NCBI GenBank assembly: GCA_029379385.1 | Contig: CM055607.1 | Span: forward strand, 34,717,235-34,781,234 | Reading direction: 5' to 3' | From: Quillaja saponaria | Lineage: Eukaryota; Streptophyta; Magnoliopsida; Fabales; Quillajaceae | Length of the DNA: 64,000 bases | Part shown: piece by piece, positions 43,001-55,239 of the stretch | How positions within the stretch are numbered: the stretch's first letter is position 1 | How the letters are laid out: each line of letters starts with the position of its first letter | Notes under the pieces: model-generated | Database searches by the model: none | What the model was told of the DNA's origin: nothing | Seen by the model: only the letters and a program-made list of their open reading frames with translations | Made by a program: the position numbers and the translations under genes

Positions 43001-44309
43001 CCTATTGGAATTGGGGATTGGATACGTGACTTTTCCTTCGCTTTGTGATCTTAGGTAGAGTTCGGCCTATTTGGTAAGGTTTTGCTACATTTGGTAATTT
43101 CTCTTACAATTTCTGTTATTTTAGGGTTTATGTTGACCAGAATTGGCATGTTTCTCTTTCGGTGAAAAAAAAGTTCAATTTTTTTTGCCTAATTTTTCTG
43201 GGGTTTTTATTTCTTCTTTCGGAGTTATGGTAATTTTTATATTCTTGTTTTTATTTTTGATTTTTTCGAGCGTGGGTTCGGATGCGTTTGGTTTTGATCT
43301 TTTTAAATTTTCTGTGCACAAATTCTAATTGTTCTTTCATGTTTCAATACCAAGTTTTTTCTTTTAATCATTATTATCTATCTGGGGGAGAGGAGGAGTT
43401 TAGAGTTGGTGTGGGTTGAAGGAGATGTTTAATTTGCTTCCTAATACACACTAAAACAGTCAAGTTACTCTCTGAAATGGTTGCTAAAATAATTGGGGGA
43501 AAAAGTTATAATTTTTTTTTTTGGGGTAATGCCGGAGTAGAAGTAACAGAGATGCTTATCTTAATCGTCTAATGTATTGGTTAAAGGTGTAATTATATAT
43601 TTTTTTCTCGACATTTTTCTCCTTGGGTTTCAAATTATGAATAGCAGTTGGGACATTAGACACCCAAAATACTGTATATTCCTATTAGGTCAACTGGGAA
43701 GTTTCCTTTTCTCTTGTTTTAGATGATCTTCTTTTGAATATCAATGTATCTGAACAGCGTTAATGTAAATTTAGCTAGTCAGCTGTGCGAAGAGGGGCAA
43801 CATTGATTTTTTAGTCATGTTTATGTTGTCTGCATCCTGAATCTTGTATTGATGTAGCTGCAACATTACTATTAGGCCTAAATGCTTGTAAAAGATACCA
43901 AACATAGAAAAACTTACAAAGTGATCTTGCAATTTACGTGTAGGTGCAATTATATACTATCTGTCATATATGGCCCACACATTTAGTATTGTTATACTTG
44001 GCATTCTTGTGAAATTCCATATCATTCTGTAAAAAAATTATTCTAGAAATTGTTGATCATATAGCAGAAATTTTTTTGGAACTGTTAAAAGACCTATACA
44101 ATGTAAAGTTCCTGATAAAAAAAATTTGCTTGCATTTTCTTTCTATATTAGACACCAAAATAAGGCCCACTGTTTGCACATATATCTTTTAGGAAAACTT
44201 CTGACCTTTATAAGCATTGTACATTCTTGTTATTAGAAAGTAATAGCCTCAAATACCTTGCTTTTGATATGGTTAATTATATCTATTTTGTTTGACCTGA
44301 GGCAGGGTC
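43001..44309. other. 5' leader and leader intron of the MUG gene
   Basis: An acceptor (GAGGCAG) lies at about 44303, just before the MUG start codon, so the 5' UTR is spliced. The leader exon probably lies near 42990-43080. The poly(T)-rich stretch between is the presumed intron. Confidence 0.4.
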
Positions 44310-47004
44310 ATGGAGGGGAAGAAAATGATAGCAATATGTCAATCTGGAGGTGGATTTGAAACGGAGAAGGATGGTTCATTGTTCTATAGAGGTGGTGATG
44401 CTCATGCTATTGACATTGATGATGAAATGAAGTTTAATGATTTCAAGATGGAAGTAGCAGAAATGTTTAGTTTTAGCATTGATACCATGTGTATCAAGTA
44501 CTTTCTTCCTGGCAACAAGAAGACTCTCATCACAATTTCGAATGACAAGGATCTAAAGCGCATGATAAAATTCCATGGAAATTCTGATACAGTTGATATT
44601 TATGTCATTGTTGAAGATTTTGTTTCCCCAGATGTATCAAATATGCCTGCCAGTAGGTAGTTTCCTTCATTTCTAAGATAATTTATACTTGTTATTTCTG
44701 GGGCTTATGGAGTTAAATTTCAGAATTTTTGGACTTTGTAGGTCAAGCAGAACAACTTTGTCGGAAACTGTGGTTCCTGTTGATGCCCCTCTTGATGTTA
44801 CGGATGATGTCATGGATGATACCCAGCCCCCAATTCCACTTGATTCCCATGTTGATCTTCTTGATGGCATTAACCAAGTTGATACCAATATAGACATAGC
44901 CTCTGACCTTCTGCCCATTTTTCCAATCATTGGTTCAAATGATGAGAAACATGGTAAAGGGGCACAGCAGTGGCAGAATACTATCACAGGTGTGGGGCAA
45001 AGATTCAGCGGTGTTCATGAATTTCGAGAATCATTGCGTAAATATGCCATTGCGCATCAGTTTGCCTTTAGGTATAAGAAGAATGATAGTCATCGTGTGA
45101 CTGTCAAATGTAAAGCAGAAGGTTGCCCTTGGAGAATTCATGCATCAAGGTTGTCAACCACTCAATTGATTTGTATTAAGAAAATGAATTCAACACATAC
45201 ATGTGAAGGGGCTGTTGCAACAACAGGACATCAAGCAACTAGGAGTTGGGTTGCTAGTATTATTAAGGACAGGTTGAAAGTTTATCCAAATTACAAACCC
45301 AAAGATATTGTCAATGACATCAAACAGGAATATGGAATACAACTGAACTACTTTCAGGCCTGGCGTGGGAAAGAGATTGCAAAGGAGCAGCTTCAGGGTT
45401 CTTACAAAAAGGCATACAGCCAGTTACCTTTCTTCTGTGAAAAAATAATAGAGACAAACCCAGGAAGTCTTGCTACTTTCAACACTAAGGAAGACTCAAG
45501 TTTCCACCGCCTCTTTGTATCATTTCATGCCTCATTGTTTGGCTTTGAGCAAGGTTGTAGGCCTCTCGTTTTTCTTGATAGTATACCTTTGAAGTCAAAA
45601 TACCAAGGCACGTTGTTAGCTGCAACAGCTGCAGATGGGGATGATGGTGTACTTCCTGTTGCTTTTGCTATTGTAGATGCAGAATCTGATGATAACTGGC
45701 GTTGGTTTTTACTACAACTGAGATCTGCACTGTCAACATCTTGTCCTATAACATTTGTGGCAGACAGACAGAAGGGTTTAAGAGAGTCGATTTCTGAGAT
45801 ATTTACAGGTTCATTCCATGGTTACTGTCTCCGGTACTTGACTGAGCAACTTATTAGAGATTTGAAAGGACAGTTTTCTCATGAGGTAAAGCGACTCATG
45901 ATTGAGGATTTATATGCTGCTGCTTATGCAGCTACACCTGAAACTTTCCAGAGGAGTACTGAAAGCATTAAAAGTATTTCAATTGAAGCGTACAATTGGA
46001 TCATTCAAAGTGAGCCCCATAAATGGGCGAATTCATTTTTTCAGGGTGCCAGGTATAATCATATGACATCAAACTTTGGGGAGCTGTTCTATAGTTGGGC
46101 ATCAGATGCCCATGAATTACCAATCACACAGATGGTTGATGTGATAAGGGGTAAGATAATGGAGTTGATTTTTACTCGGAAGACTGAATCTGACCAATGG
46201 TTGACTAGGCTAACTCCATCAGCGGAGGAAAAGCTTAAAAAGGAAAGTCATAAAGCCCATCCACTTCAGGTTTTAATGTCAGCTGGTAGCACATTTGAGG
46301 TTCGTGGTGACTCTGTGGAGATGGTTGATATTGATCGTTGGGACTGCAGTTGCAAAGGTTGGCAGCTGACTGGTTTGCCTTGCTGCCATGCAGTTGCTGT
46401 CATTGGTTGCATTGGCCAGAGCCCATATGATTACTGTTCTAGATACTTTACAACTGAGAGCTACAGATTGACATATTCAAAGTCTTTACATCCTATCCCT
46501 AATGTAGACATGCCCGCACGAAAAGGTTCTTCTGAGCTTGCAGTAACTGTAACCCCTCCTCCCACCCTCCGCCCCCCAGGTCGGCCCACAACAAAGAGAT
46601 ATGGCTCACAAGAAGTAGTTAAACGCCAGCTCCAGTGCAGCCGATGCAAAGGCCTTGGGCACAACAAGTCCACTTGCAAGGAGTTGCTTTTGGGAGAATG
46701 TAAGTATCAATGTTTTAATTTAAACTTGTATGTCTGTTTATATCTTGGGTTCATTGTCCAATGATTGTGCAATTTTCAATGGTTCCGCTGACAAGTGTCA
46801 ACTATATGTTGTGCTTGCCCTCTCAACAGGGCTTTCTCTTGCGTGGAAATGTACTTAGACACATCTTACAAGTGAATAATTTGAATGATTTATTGAAGGG
46901 CTGAATCTGTCTTCAGGGCCTCTATGTGTTGCCCTTTTGGTCCTTGCTTAATGTTTTCATGTTGACAGTAACCTGATCTATCCCTTTTTGGTTCTCTTAT
47001 AGGA
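44310..47004 (+). CDS. MUG: Domesticated MULE transposase with PB1 domain (MUSTANG, MUG-B type)
   Basis: Three coding exons, 44310-44656, 44742-46699 and 47003-47004, give 768 residues. The stop codon TGA is itself split by the last intron (T|GA). Domains: PB1 (about residues 1-105); MuDR-type zinc/DNA-binding region (204-275, 'FSGVHEF', 'CPWRIHAS', 'HTC'); MULE transposase core with candidate acidic residues Asp395 ('VFLDSIPLKSKYQGT'), Asp457 ('TFVADRQKGL') and Glu563 ('TSNFGELF'); SWIM zinc finger (651-665, 'CSCKGWQLTGLPCCH'); and a CCHC knuckle (748-761, 'CSRCKGLGHNKSTC'). A PB1 at the N-terminus marks the MUG-B group, transposase genes tamed into host genes with roles in growth and flowering. 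The intact long ORF and the position match Arabidopsis At3g05850 (recalled as MUG7). I did not find Mutator terminal repeats around it. Probably nuclear. Confidence 0.88.
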
Positions 47005-48279
47005 TTACAGTTAAGGATTGGGGGGCACTACAATCCGTATTGTGGAACTAACAGCTCTTTTGAAGGGACTGATGTCCTTTTAAGTACTTGGATCTAAATA
47101 ACCAAACCATGGAAGCCCATGTATGTAAAGCTGTTTGCTTTTGTATTTATTAAACCTTTTTAGATGTGTTGCTAACTTAAACTCTTCTTGTCTGAATGAC
47201 TTTATTAGGGTTGAAAGTCATACAAGTCGGATCCATCTTGTTGGTGTAAACTTGAAGTATCCGTTTCTGAAATATTTTGTTGCATCACCCCCACCCTCTT
47301 TATTTTTTCTCGTGGTGATGGTTTACGTTGCTAAAATGGTGGTGACTGCTTATCATGGTTTAAAACTCAAGCTTGAGGACTCAGACCAAGATAGAGGGGT
47401 ACAATTACATTTTTCTTTCCCAGCCTCACTTGGGTGTTATTTTTACAACCGTGGTACTAAAACATCTTTCCATGTCATGGAGTACAGTACCAGAAGCTAC
47501 GGTAGTTTAAACCTGGATGTGCCACTTTGTTTGGCAAGCTCCAAGGGGAAGCAATTCACCCAGAATAAGCTTTTTTTGAAGAGAAAAAAAGAGGAGGTAT
47601 ATCGTGGAGCAGGGGAAGATAAAATCATCTAAAAACTAGTAACCCAAGATTCTATTCTGATCATACATTATCTATGTTGGATATTGTTGTTCAAGTGAAT
47701 CCCATGAAGTGCAATGGTTTTGTCTACACGTTTACAATAGTATAGGGTAGGGACAACATACTTTTCTCTCCTGAGGCAGATCAAATCGAAGATTATTTCC
47801 CTTGAGCATAACCAAAAGATGTTCTTATTTGGCACTTGACAAGGACAGGCTCTTCCATTGTCAAAAGTACTTACATACTAGCATACAATTGCAACTCAGC
47901 CTAATCACTCCATGCCAAATGAAAAATTTCTTGAGAAAAATTTCTTATATACAACAATCTTTATAAGGAAAATATTTCTAAGAAAATCAAAGAAAAGTAA
48001 TCGGCGCCCACCACGCCAACTCCACTCTTATTATGTGGGAGGGAGAAATAAAATTGAAAACGTCAATACGACGTCGTTTAGTATTTGGGTCGTTCCTGGT
48101 TCATACTTTCTTCCTCTTCTTCGGGGCCTGGCCTATCCCCACTGCAAAACCCTAAAAATAACGTTCCAGGAACCTTTTGGCCTTCGATTCTTCACCAAAA
48201 TATTCAAAAATTTTTTTTTAATTTTTCATTCCCTTTTTCTCTCTAGCTCTCCTCTCTAGGGTTCCCAACCACTGCCACC
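47005..48279. other. 3' UTR of MUG and promoter of the PHD-like gene
   Basis: A 165-codon frame at 47135-47632 lies here but has no recognisable domain. A telo-box AAACCCTAA at 48147-48155 marks the probable leader of the downstream gene. Confidence 0.4.
48147..48155 (+). promoter_or_regulatory. Telo-box AAACCCTAA
   Basis: A perfect telo-box 125 bp upstream of the PHD-like start codon. Such boxes are common near the transcript start of plant genes active in dividing cells. Confidence 0.5.
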
Positions 48280-49203
48280 ATGAACCTCCCGCCGGCAAAA
48301 CCCACCACCATTAATGACACCAAAACCGAATGCAGCAATTGCGGTTCAAAAAACTGTTGTGTGCTTCACAACGTACAGCTTCGTAGCATTGATCGTCGCC
48401 TCTGCACCTCCTGTGTACTTCGACTCCACCCTTCTTCGTTTTGCCCATTCTGCTTTGAGTTTTACGAGAAATCCTCAACCTCCTCTGCTTCCTCCTACCG
48501 CTATCTCTCCTGTATCAGATGTTCCTCTCTTGCTCACATCCATTGCCTCCCTTCTCCTACTCTCTCTCATTCTTCTTTCCTTTGCCCGCCCTGTTCTAAA
48601 CCCAATTTTTCCTTCTTCGACATGGATAATCTCGATGCCAATTCAACTAGTAACTACAACCGGGTCATCGATAAAAAGCGGGCCCTTGTTCTTCTCTGTG
48701 CTGCCAAAATTGCCTCTGCTTCCATGAACAAGGCTCTCAACAATGCTAAGATCAAGGCCGATAGGAGTGTAAGGGAGGCAGCATTGGCCAGGAAGAGGGC
48801 CAAAGAGGCGCTGGAGCATGTTGCAGCCGTTGACAAGGCCAGACGAATTGAAGGTATGGTGGAGGTTTCTGGGTCTGGGAACTTAGGGGCTAAGGAGAAA
48901 GATAAGATTCAGACGAATTCTGGTTTGGAAACTTCGTGCAAAAAAGATGTTACTGGTAGGCTTGCCGAGCAAAAGGTACCATTGGGGTCACCCAAGAATT
49001 GCTTGTCCGTGGTTGTGCAGGATGATGTTAAGAAAAATGGGGCACCTGTCTCAGCTGTGGAGCGTGACTGCACTTTAAGAAGTAATGGGACTGTGAATGA
49101 CAAGAATAAGTGTGGAAATTTTGGCAACTCAACGAATCTTGATGGAGACTTGAAACGTTTAGAAAGCAGTCATGGTAGGGTAGAGGATGTTATTTCTAAA
49201 TAA
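48280..49203 (+). CDS. Cys-rich PHD/RING-like zinc-finger protein
   Basis: A single exon encodes 307 residues. Residues 18-105 are rich in paired Cys: 'CSNCGSKNCC', 'CTSCVLRLHPSSFCPFCF', 'CIRCSSLAHIHCLP' and 'FLCPPC'. The last pair fits the second half of a PHD or RING finger. A helical, Ala/Lys/Arg-rich segment (about 133-185, 'NKALNNAKIKADRSVREAAL') follows, then a low-complexity tail. The layout matches uncharacterised plant RING/FYVE/PHD proteins such as At1g68030 (recalled). The start has a strong context (GCCACCATGAAC). A chromatin or ubiquitin role is possible, but the sequence does not settle it. Confidence 0.8.
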   Translation: MNLPPAKPTTINDTKTECSNCGSKNCCVLHNVQLRSIDRRLCTSCVLRLHPSSFCPFCFEFYEKSSTSSASSYRYLSCIRCSSLAHIHCLPSPTLSHSSFLCPPCSKPNFSFFDMDNLDANSTSNYNRVIDKKRALVLLCAAKIASASMNKALNNAKIKADRSVREAALARKRAKEALEHVAAVDKARRIEGMVEVSGSGNLGAKEKDKIQTNSGLETSCKKDVTGRLAEQKVPLGSPKNCLSVVVQDDVKKNGAPVSAVERDCTLRSNGTVNDKNKCGNFGNSTNLDGDLKRLESSHGRVEDVISK

Positions 49204-50230
49204 CTTGAATCATGGATGGTTAAAGAATTTAGAGAAATGAAGGTTCGTGAATGTGTTGTTTCTTTTTTATCTCGTAACTCAATCCCCTTTGATATATGCT
49301 ATTAGATTTATTGTTGTCTCCTATAAATTGTAACTGGTTGTTATGAATGTTTGAATTGCAGATGCAAAAGGGGGATAACTGGTTTTTTTAGGTCCATTGT
49401 TACACCTTGTTGACACATTTTCTGTCTTCTCTCTTGTAAGGTATTCAGGTAAATATGATTATGTACTTATTGGTACTCTATGCACAGCTGTTAGTGAGGA
49501 GACATATATTAGTACATTCTTTTTAGTGTTTTCTTTTTGTGGGTGGGCGTGGTGGGTGGAAGATGTTGGACACAGGTCATTGTTGTTAACTTAATGACTG
49601 GCAAGATTCTGAATGTAGGTATACCTTTTAACTAGATTGCTCTTTAGCTCTAGCATCTATATGTTGCACAATTTGGAAGCATGGTAGACTTGCTTGATGT
49701 GCTGCCTGCTTTGGCATATGAAGGGAGAAAATATTTGATTTTTTATTAGATGTTTGGAATTTCGATAACAATATTGTTTCGAAAGCTTAGTTACTTTATT
49801 AAACTTTCCTGCATCCCCATCTCCACTCCCTCTTGTTGGAGACTTTCCACATGGTTATGCAGCTGTATTGGCTGCTTGTTTTGGATTTGTTGGTTAGAGG
49901 ACATACACCAACTATAATGTTAGACTCAACGTAGTGTTCTGTTTGGGACTTGCCTGGTATTTCAGTTCTTGAAGGTGATAGTATTCCAGGGGCGTTTATG
50001 CCTGTAACCACGTCCATAAGCGCAAATTCTTTTATTTGTATACATTACCGTTTCTGGAGAATAATAGGAGGCTATATTATCTTCCCCGAGTTTTTCAGAG
50101 GGTTTATATTATGTGAATTATTGGTTTTAACCGAAGCTGCTTTTCTTCCTGAGTGTTCAGATGGCCTATTATGCAGGTAATTGTTGAGAGAGGCAATATT
50201 GTTCATTTTTATATTGCTTGTAAATATTTC
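49204..50230. other. 3' flank of the PHD-like gene
   Basis: No gene recognised. Part of it may be 3' UTR of the PHD-like gene. A scattered, low-quality similarity to PPR-type sequence begins to the right. Confidence 0.35.
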
Positions 50231-50242
50231 GGGACCAAATTG

Positions 50243-50560
50243 CTACGAACCTGATGAAATAAATAATGCGAGAATAAAAGAAGATATGATCTTTCTTCCA
50301 AGAAGTTCATTCAAATGCTTTCTTGGTCCCTGCTTTGTCACAAAGCCATCTGATAAGAATAGAATATTCCAAGAATAACAATCTACTATATTCCTCTCTC
50401 TCATGCATTTTTTTTCAAGAAGAAAGTTTGCCAAAATTTTACCAGCATTGCAGCAACCTTCAAGCAACGCATTGTATGGAGGCGTTTCAAGAACATGATT
50501 ATCGTCCAAGAATAATGTAGCTTCATCTATTTTTCCAAGACATCATGAGCAAGTGGTATA
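50243..50560 (-). pseudogene. Second PPR relic
   Basis: The minus strand encodes 'PPYNALLEGCCNAGKI' and, after low-complexity sequence, 'RNIVDCYSWNILF', which are recognisable PPR helix A/B remnants. The frame is only 88 codons, with no start context and no flanking repeats that continue. It is a decayed fragment of a P-class PPR gene. Confidence 0.6.
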
Positions 50561-50599
50561 CCACTCTAGTGATGATTCTGCTCAGCGGCTACCTCAAGC

Positions 50600-52289
50600 A
50601 AATTAATCCCACAGCTTCCGAGAAGGAAACAAAGTAACAGATTTGCTAGCCAAGGAAAACTGCACCTCAAGGAATGTATTTGTTAACTAGTTTCTTTTAA
50701 TGCTCCATTTTCGCCAAAATAATAATAATAATAATAATAATAATCAGGCACAAAATTTGAAGCTATTCATCATTTTAAATAACCTTATTCTCTCCTCTGC
50801 TTTCATTTTCCGTACATCCCTTCTTGTTCATTCTTCTAAATTGAATTAAAACCAACTCAATCAGATGAGCCTCAAACAATGCCTCCAACAAATAATTCAA
50901 TTGGACTCTTGTGTATCTATGGAGGACTCAGCCACCTAAATTCATTTTGCAAGAATCCTCATTGCTTCACTTAGTCTCGAGTGCTTAACATGGTGCTAAT
51001 CAAACCCACGAGCTTCTTCAACAGTTGGATATCCATCTTTCACCATATTGACAGAATGCCCCCATCTCATGTATATCTCCAGCCATACCCACTTTCAAAA
51101 TGATTTGGTAATATGTATCACATTTCCTGTTATTCATGTAATTATAAAGATGACTGGTAAATGGTAATATCAATTTCCAGGGACAGAAGGGTCTAACACA
51201 TTCTGAAACACTGAAACCATACCAGAGAACAATTTGAACAATGAAAAGCAAATGACATTATTGTCACTACAAACTGGTCATTTCTTATGTAAAAAATATA
51301 CAAGCTGCTAAAAACTAGTAAGGAGATAAACGAGTAGAAAGAATGAAGGAACAAATCCCCACTCATTTACCAAATTATGCTTGGAGCAGGACAGTTCCAA
51401 GAGCTAATTTTACAATCTCATAAATCATAACTCTGTAGGCTGTAACAGCATCAAGGCATTCAATAGCACATGCACTAATATTTCGTTACACTATCTTTTA
51501 ACTTCATATCTTAAACAGGAGACTGGTCAGCTTCCACCAAAACTTTTAATTTAGTTGCTTACATTGTGAGCTTTGCTGCAGAACTCGGCCACAGTTTCCT
51601 TCCATTATCTGATATACATCATCTATCCTGTGTCCGTCCCGCAGATGAGTATCATAAGTGAATAAAAGGTGACCTACAGTTATCGTATACTCCATGGACA
51701 ATTGAGCTCCCATAGACCACTTCTCAATTTGATTGATAATCAGGATAGTGGATGGTTACCTAGCTACAAGGTCCTTTATGCTAAATCCTACAGAACAGAA
51801 TGTTTGACCATTGCATGGATGTACTTAGAAGGTCCAAATGCAACCAAAGACTTCATACTGATAAAAGAAGATCCAAGCAATGTCAAGAATCAAGATCTAC
51901 TGAGAGGAGTAGAATGGTATAGAAACCCAGACAACCCCAAGAAGCCTACTAACCAAATGTTGAACACCTGTTGCATAACACCTGATGCAGAGAGCAGGAC
52001 ACAGAAGCTACTTACAAATTTGGAATGGCAGCAACACTGCAACAGTATAGTTCATGTCTGTTTCAACTGTCCAAGCAATGCTTTCATTTCTCCCTCAAGC
52101 TGAATTTTATAATGTTAACAGCAATCATATTATATATATCACTCGAAATCTTACCATACCACCATTCATCATTACTGCCTACTTGTTTTATCCATTGTAG
52201 AAAAGAGATTTACTTGAATAATTCGTAATTCTATTGATATATTTAGTAACTCAAGTTTTCTCAATGTGCCCTTCTACCTTTTGCAGCAC
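50600..52289. other. Intergenic with a short microsatellite
   Basis: Holds (AAT)9 at 50718-50744. A 144-codon plus-strand frame at 51669-52103 has no recognisable domain and lies downstream of the NYN gene; it is not called as a gene. Confidence 0.4.
50718..50744. repeat. Microsatellite (AAT)9
   Basis: Nine perfect AAT copies. Confidence 0.9.
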
Positions 52290-54871
52290 TTAGTTACCAC
52301 CTATAGCCCCAGAATCACCGTTGGCCTCAACAATAGTAACATTAACTGGTTGCCATCCTGATTGATGATGCACAATCCATTTCTTTATGGTAATCACCAT
52401 ATTCAAAATCTGAAGTATATCACCCAAAGCAGTATCTTTCAAACACATATTCTTTATAAGAGTACCTGCTTCAAACCTGTGGGGAAGTGGGAAAGATATT
52501 AAAACACCAAAAAAATTTAAGGAAGTTAAAATGTACCCTAGCAAATAGAAGAGCCTTACTTGCATTGAGAAGCCATTATTGCGGACCTTCCAGAAGGGGC
52601 TTTTAAAAATTTTTGAATCTCATCCCACATAGCTTTCGGGTATTGCTTTAGGTTAGAAGCTATAGGATTTACACACTTCCAGAGTTTCTCTTTCTTACCA
52701 ACAAAAAACTGCAGAGAACCTAAATTCTGTTTCACCACCATCTGCTTCGCAATAGCACTTTCCAGAGCCTTCTTAACATCAGTGTTTCGGTGTTTGGGAT
52801 CTCCATAACGGATGCAATCGGCTATATTTGCTTCAGTTGGCATTATCTTTTCATTTCTTAGCGTGTTCAAAGCGAGTAAGACAACCCCTATTAGGCCTTG
52901 GACATGTTCAGAAGGTTTAGGGCATCCTGGAGTCCCCCATATACCATTACCAGGAATGTTATTGGAAACCATTGCTGCAGAAGATGTGGGTGGATTTTCT
53001 GGACTCTCAGGATAGCCATGGTTTGATGGTGGTGAGTTGTGCAGCACATGACCATTCTGTAGCGGTGCATTACTTATAGAATTTTGTTTCAACTCACCAT
53101 TGCGTTGGTGAATTGTATGAGAGTCATGAACATTGCTGGGGTATCCAGAAATGTTCAGATTACCAATATCTGGCACATTTGTCAGAGGGAGAGGGGTGAA
53201 GCCGGGTGTACCAGCTCTAGGAGGCACCAGTGGAGTAGCATAAGAGTGAGAATTAGGTGGAAATGAATTACTTGGTGCAAAAGCAGGTTGTGGAGCAAAA
53301 TTGTTTGGCCTTAATTGCTGTGTATAATGGTTTTGATAATTGCTCTGGGCATTATTGTTATTACTCCACAAAGGATCAGGATTTCCATGAAGGAAGTTTG
53401 GAGCAGACCCACGTAGGGGAAAATTTGAACTGTAGCTCCTGGGATGATGAGAATTTAAGCTGCTGTAATTTTCTTGAACTCCAACTGGTGGAGTCATAGT
53501 CTCTGACCCATTCGGTTGACTTGGGTATCTCCAAGTTGTTTTTCCTAGATTTCTGGCATCATATCCCCTTCCGGTATTAGGAAACTTCTGGTTTCCCATA
53601 TGTGGAGTTTGAGAATAGGAATTCGCATGTTGCTTTATCTGAGTGGCACTAGAAACAGGAATATGCAAGGTGTCAGAACTTGACATCAAGCTATTATTAC
53701 CAAGTTGTTGTGATTCACTATTAGATAGGGGCATTCCTCCAGCCAAAAGACTTGTCCAAAGCCATACACTCTTTGCAGCTGCAATGAGAGGTACAGATGC
53801 TTTCTGAGGTTGTGCTAAAAGAATGTTATACTTTCTTAATCGCAATTGATGGAGAGCATTAGAAAAGTCTCGATCACCCGAGATCAGCAGATAATTAGCT
53901 GGCGCAGGATTGTCCACCGCCCAAAACAACATGTCCACAAGAATCTTCTTGTCACTAGCATCTTTAACTCCTGTTTGCATACAGAAATATCAAAGCAATA
54001 AAATTAGAAGTGTCACGATTTCAGATTTTTATGGGCTTTCTTGTCATAATAATATTGCCACATATTTAGGTGCAGTACATTGCTAGCCAGGAATTTCTAC
54101 ACAAATAATCAGACTAGAAAAAGACTGCTAACAAGTCCATTCTATGGAAATAAGTTAGAGCATGATCATAACTTGGCAAGATTCTATTTCAGACCACACA
54201 GAAAACCTAAAACTGAAAATTACAACAAGTCAAGGTTATGTCAAGCTACATGACATACACAGATTCACATCATCTCACCTTCATAAGGTAATGAAAATAT
54301 TCACAGTGAATCATCTATGTACTTAATCAAAGTTTATCATCAGAAATCCCCAATTTAAATCCAAATAAATTCAAAATAAAAATAAAAATACAACCATTAT
54401 TTGTAGGAACTGGGTTCTTATCCTTATCGCACCCATAACCCAAAAGAAAAAGAAGAAGAAAAAAAAAAAACTATCTCTCAGATCATCCAACTAAAATCAT
54501 CCGTACCCACAAAGAAAGAAAGAAAAATAAAAATAAAAACTCTGATCATCAAACTGACATCATGAGACATAGTTGACTCAGAAATAGAAGAAAATTAATA
54601 TACCGGCGGGGACGTGGTTGAGTGCAATTCCGGTACTAGATAGCGCTTGCTGAACAGACGACGTGATGCGAGTTGTATCGCCGTAAGCGGAGATGGAAAC
54701 AGGTCCACAGTAGTTCATCCGAGCTAATGCAGAACTTATATTCTGAGCTATAGCGTGTGGATCACAACCCTTTGGGACATGGCAGTTCTCTATGTCCCAC
54801 CACACCGAAGTCTTCGCCGGAACATACTGGGCCTCCGCGTACAGCGTTCCACCTCCGCCCATTTTCTTCAA
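52290..54871 (-). CDS. NYN-domain protein with C-terminal OST-HTH/LOTUS region (MARF1/Limkain-b1-like)
   Basis: Three minus-strand exons, 54871-54604, 53970-52560 and 52476-52290, give 621 residues with correct phases. The NYN (PIN-like nuclease) domain covers about residues 19-155: '[18 protein letters not shown]', '[10 protein letters not shown]', '[16 protein letters not shown]' and '[19 protein letters not shown]'. The acidic residues in WDIEN, LVDML and GDRD are the expected metal ligands. A long Asn/Ser/Pro-rich linker follows (about 190-440). The C-terminal ~180 residues resemble OST-HTH/LOTUS RNA-binding modules ('[15 protein letters not shown]', 'LWKCVNPIA', '[17 protein letters not shown]'). 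In animals this pairing is found in MARF1, an RNase controlling germline transcripts; plant substrates are not known to me. The start may be Met4 ('MGGGGTLY'). Confidence 0.88.
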
Positions 54872-55060
54872 TTTCTAGATTCTACTCTGCCGTCGCACGG
54901 ATCTCGACGATTACGAAGAAAAAGGCGAAGACAACTCAATTATATACTATACTATACCATATATATACACACACTTTTGATGATTACGATGATGAAGAAA
55001 GGCTAATGGGAAGGGTTAGAGAGAGAGAGAGAGAGGAGCTTGGATTTTGTTACTAAATTT
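54872..55060. promoter_or_regulatory. 5' region of the NYN gene with a (GA)n run
   Basis: Leader and promoter side of the minus-strand gene. A (GA)10-type run at about 55017-55036 reads as (CT)n in the transcript sense, a frequent core-promoter or leader feature in plants. A TATATATA word lies at 54958-54966. Confidence 0.45.
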
Positions 55061-55239
55061 TGGTGGAGATGAAGTGGTTTTGCTATTACAGGTTTGGCTA
55101 TAAATTGTAGTACTCTGATGTTTGCTAACGTGCGCCGTGGGTAGTGATGTCTTGAAGAACGACTTTCTGACTTTTAGTCTGACTGTCAATTTTCTAATAA
55201 GACTCGGTAGTGGCGCCAAGTTTCTTTTTCTTATTGGGA

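Noticed and set aside
47135..47632. 165-codon plus-strand frame after the MUG gene
   Set aside because: No domain or conserved motif; it lies in the 3' UTR/flank and has an ordinary-looking low-complexity end.
51669..52103. 144-codon plus-strand frame
   Set aside because: No recognisable homology, start context or splice partners; it lies in the 3' flank of the minus-strand NYN gene.
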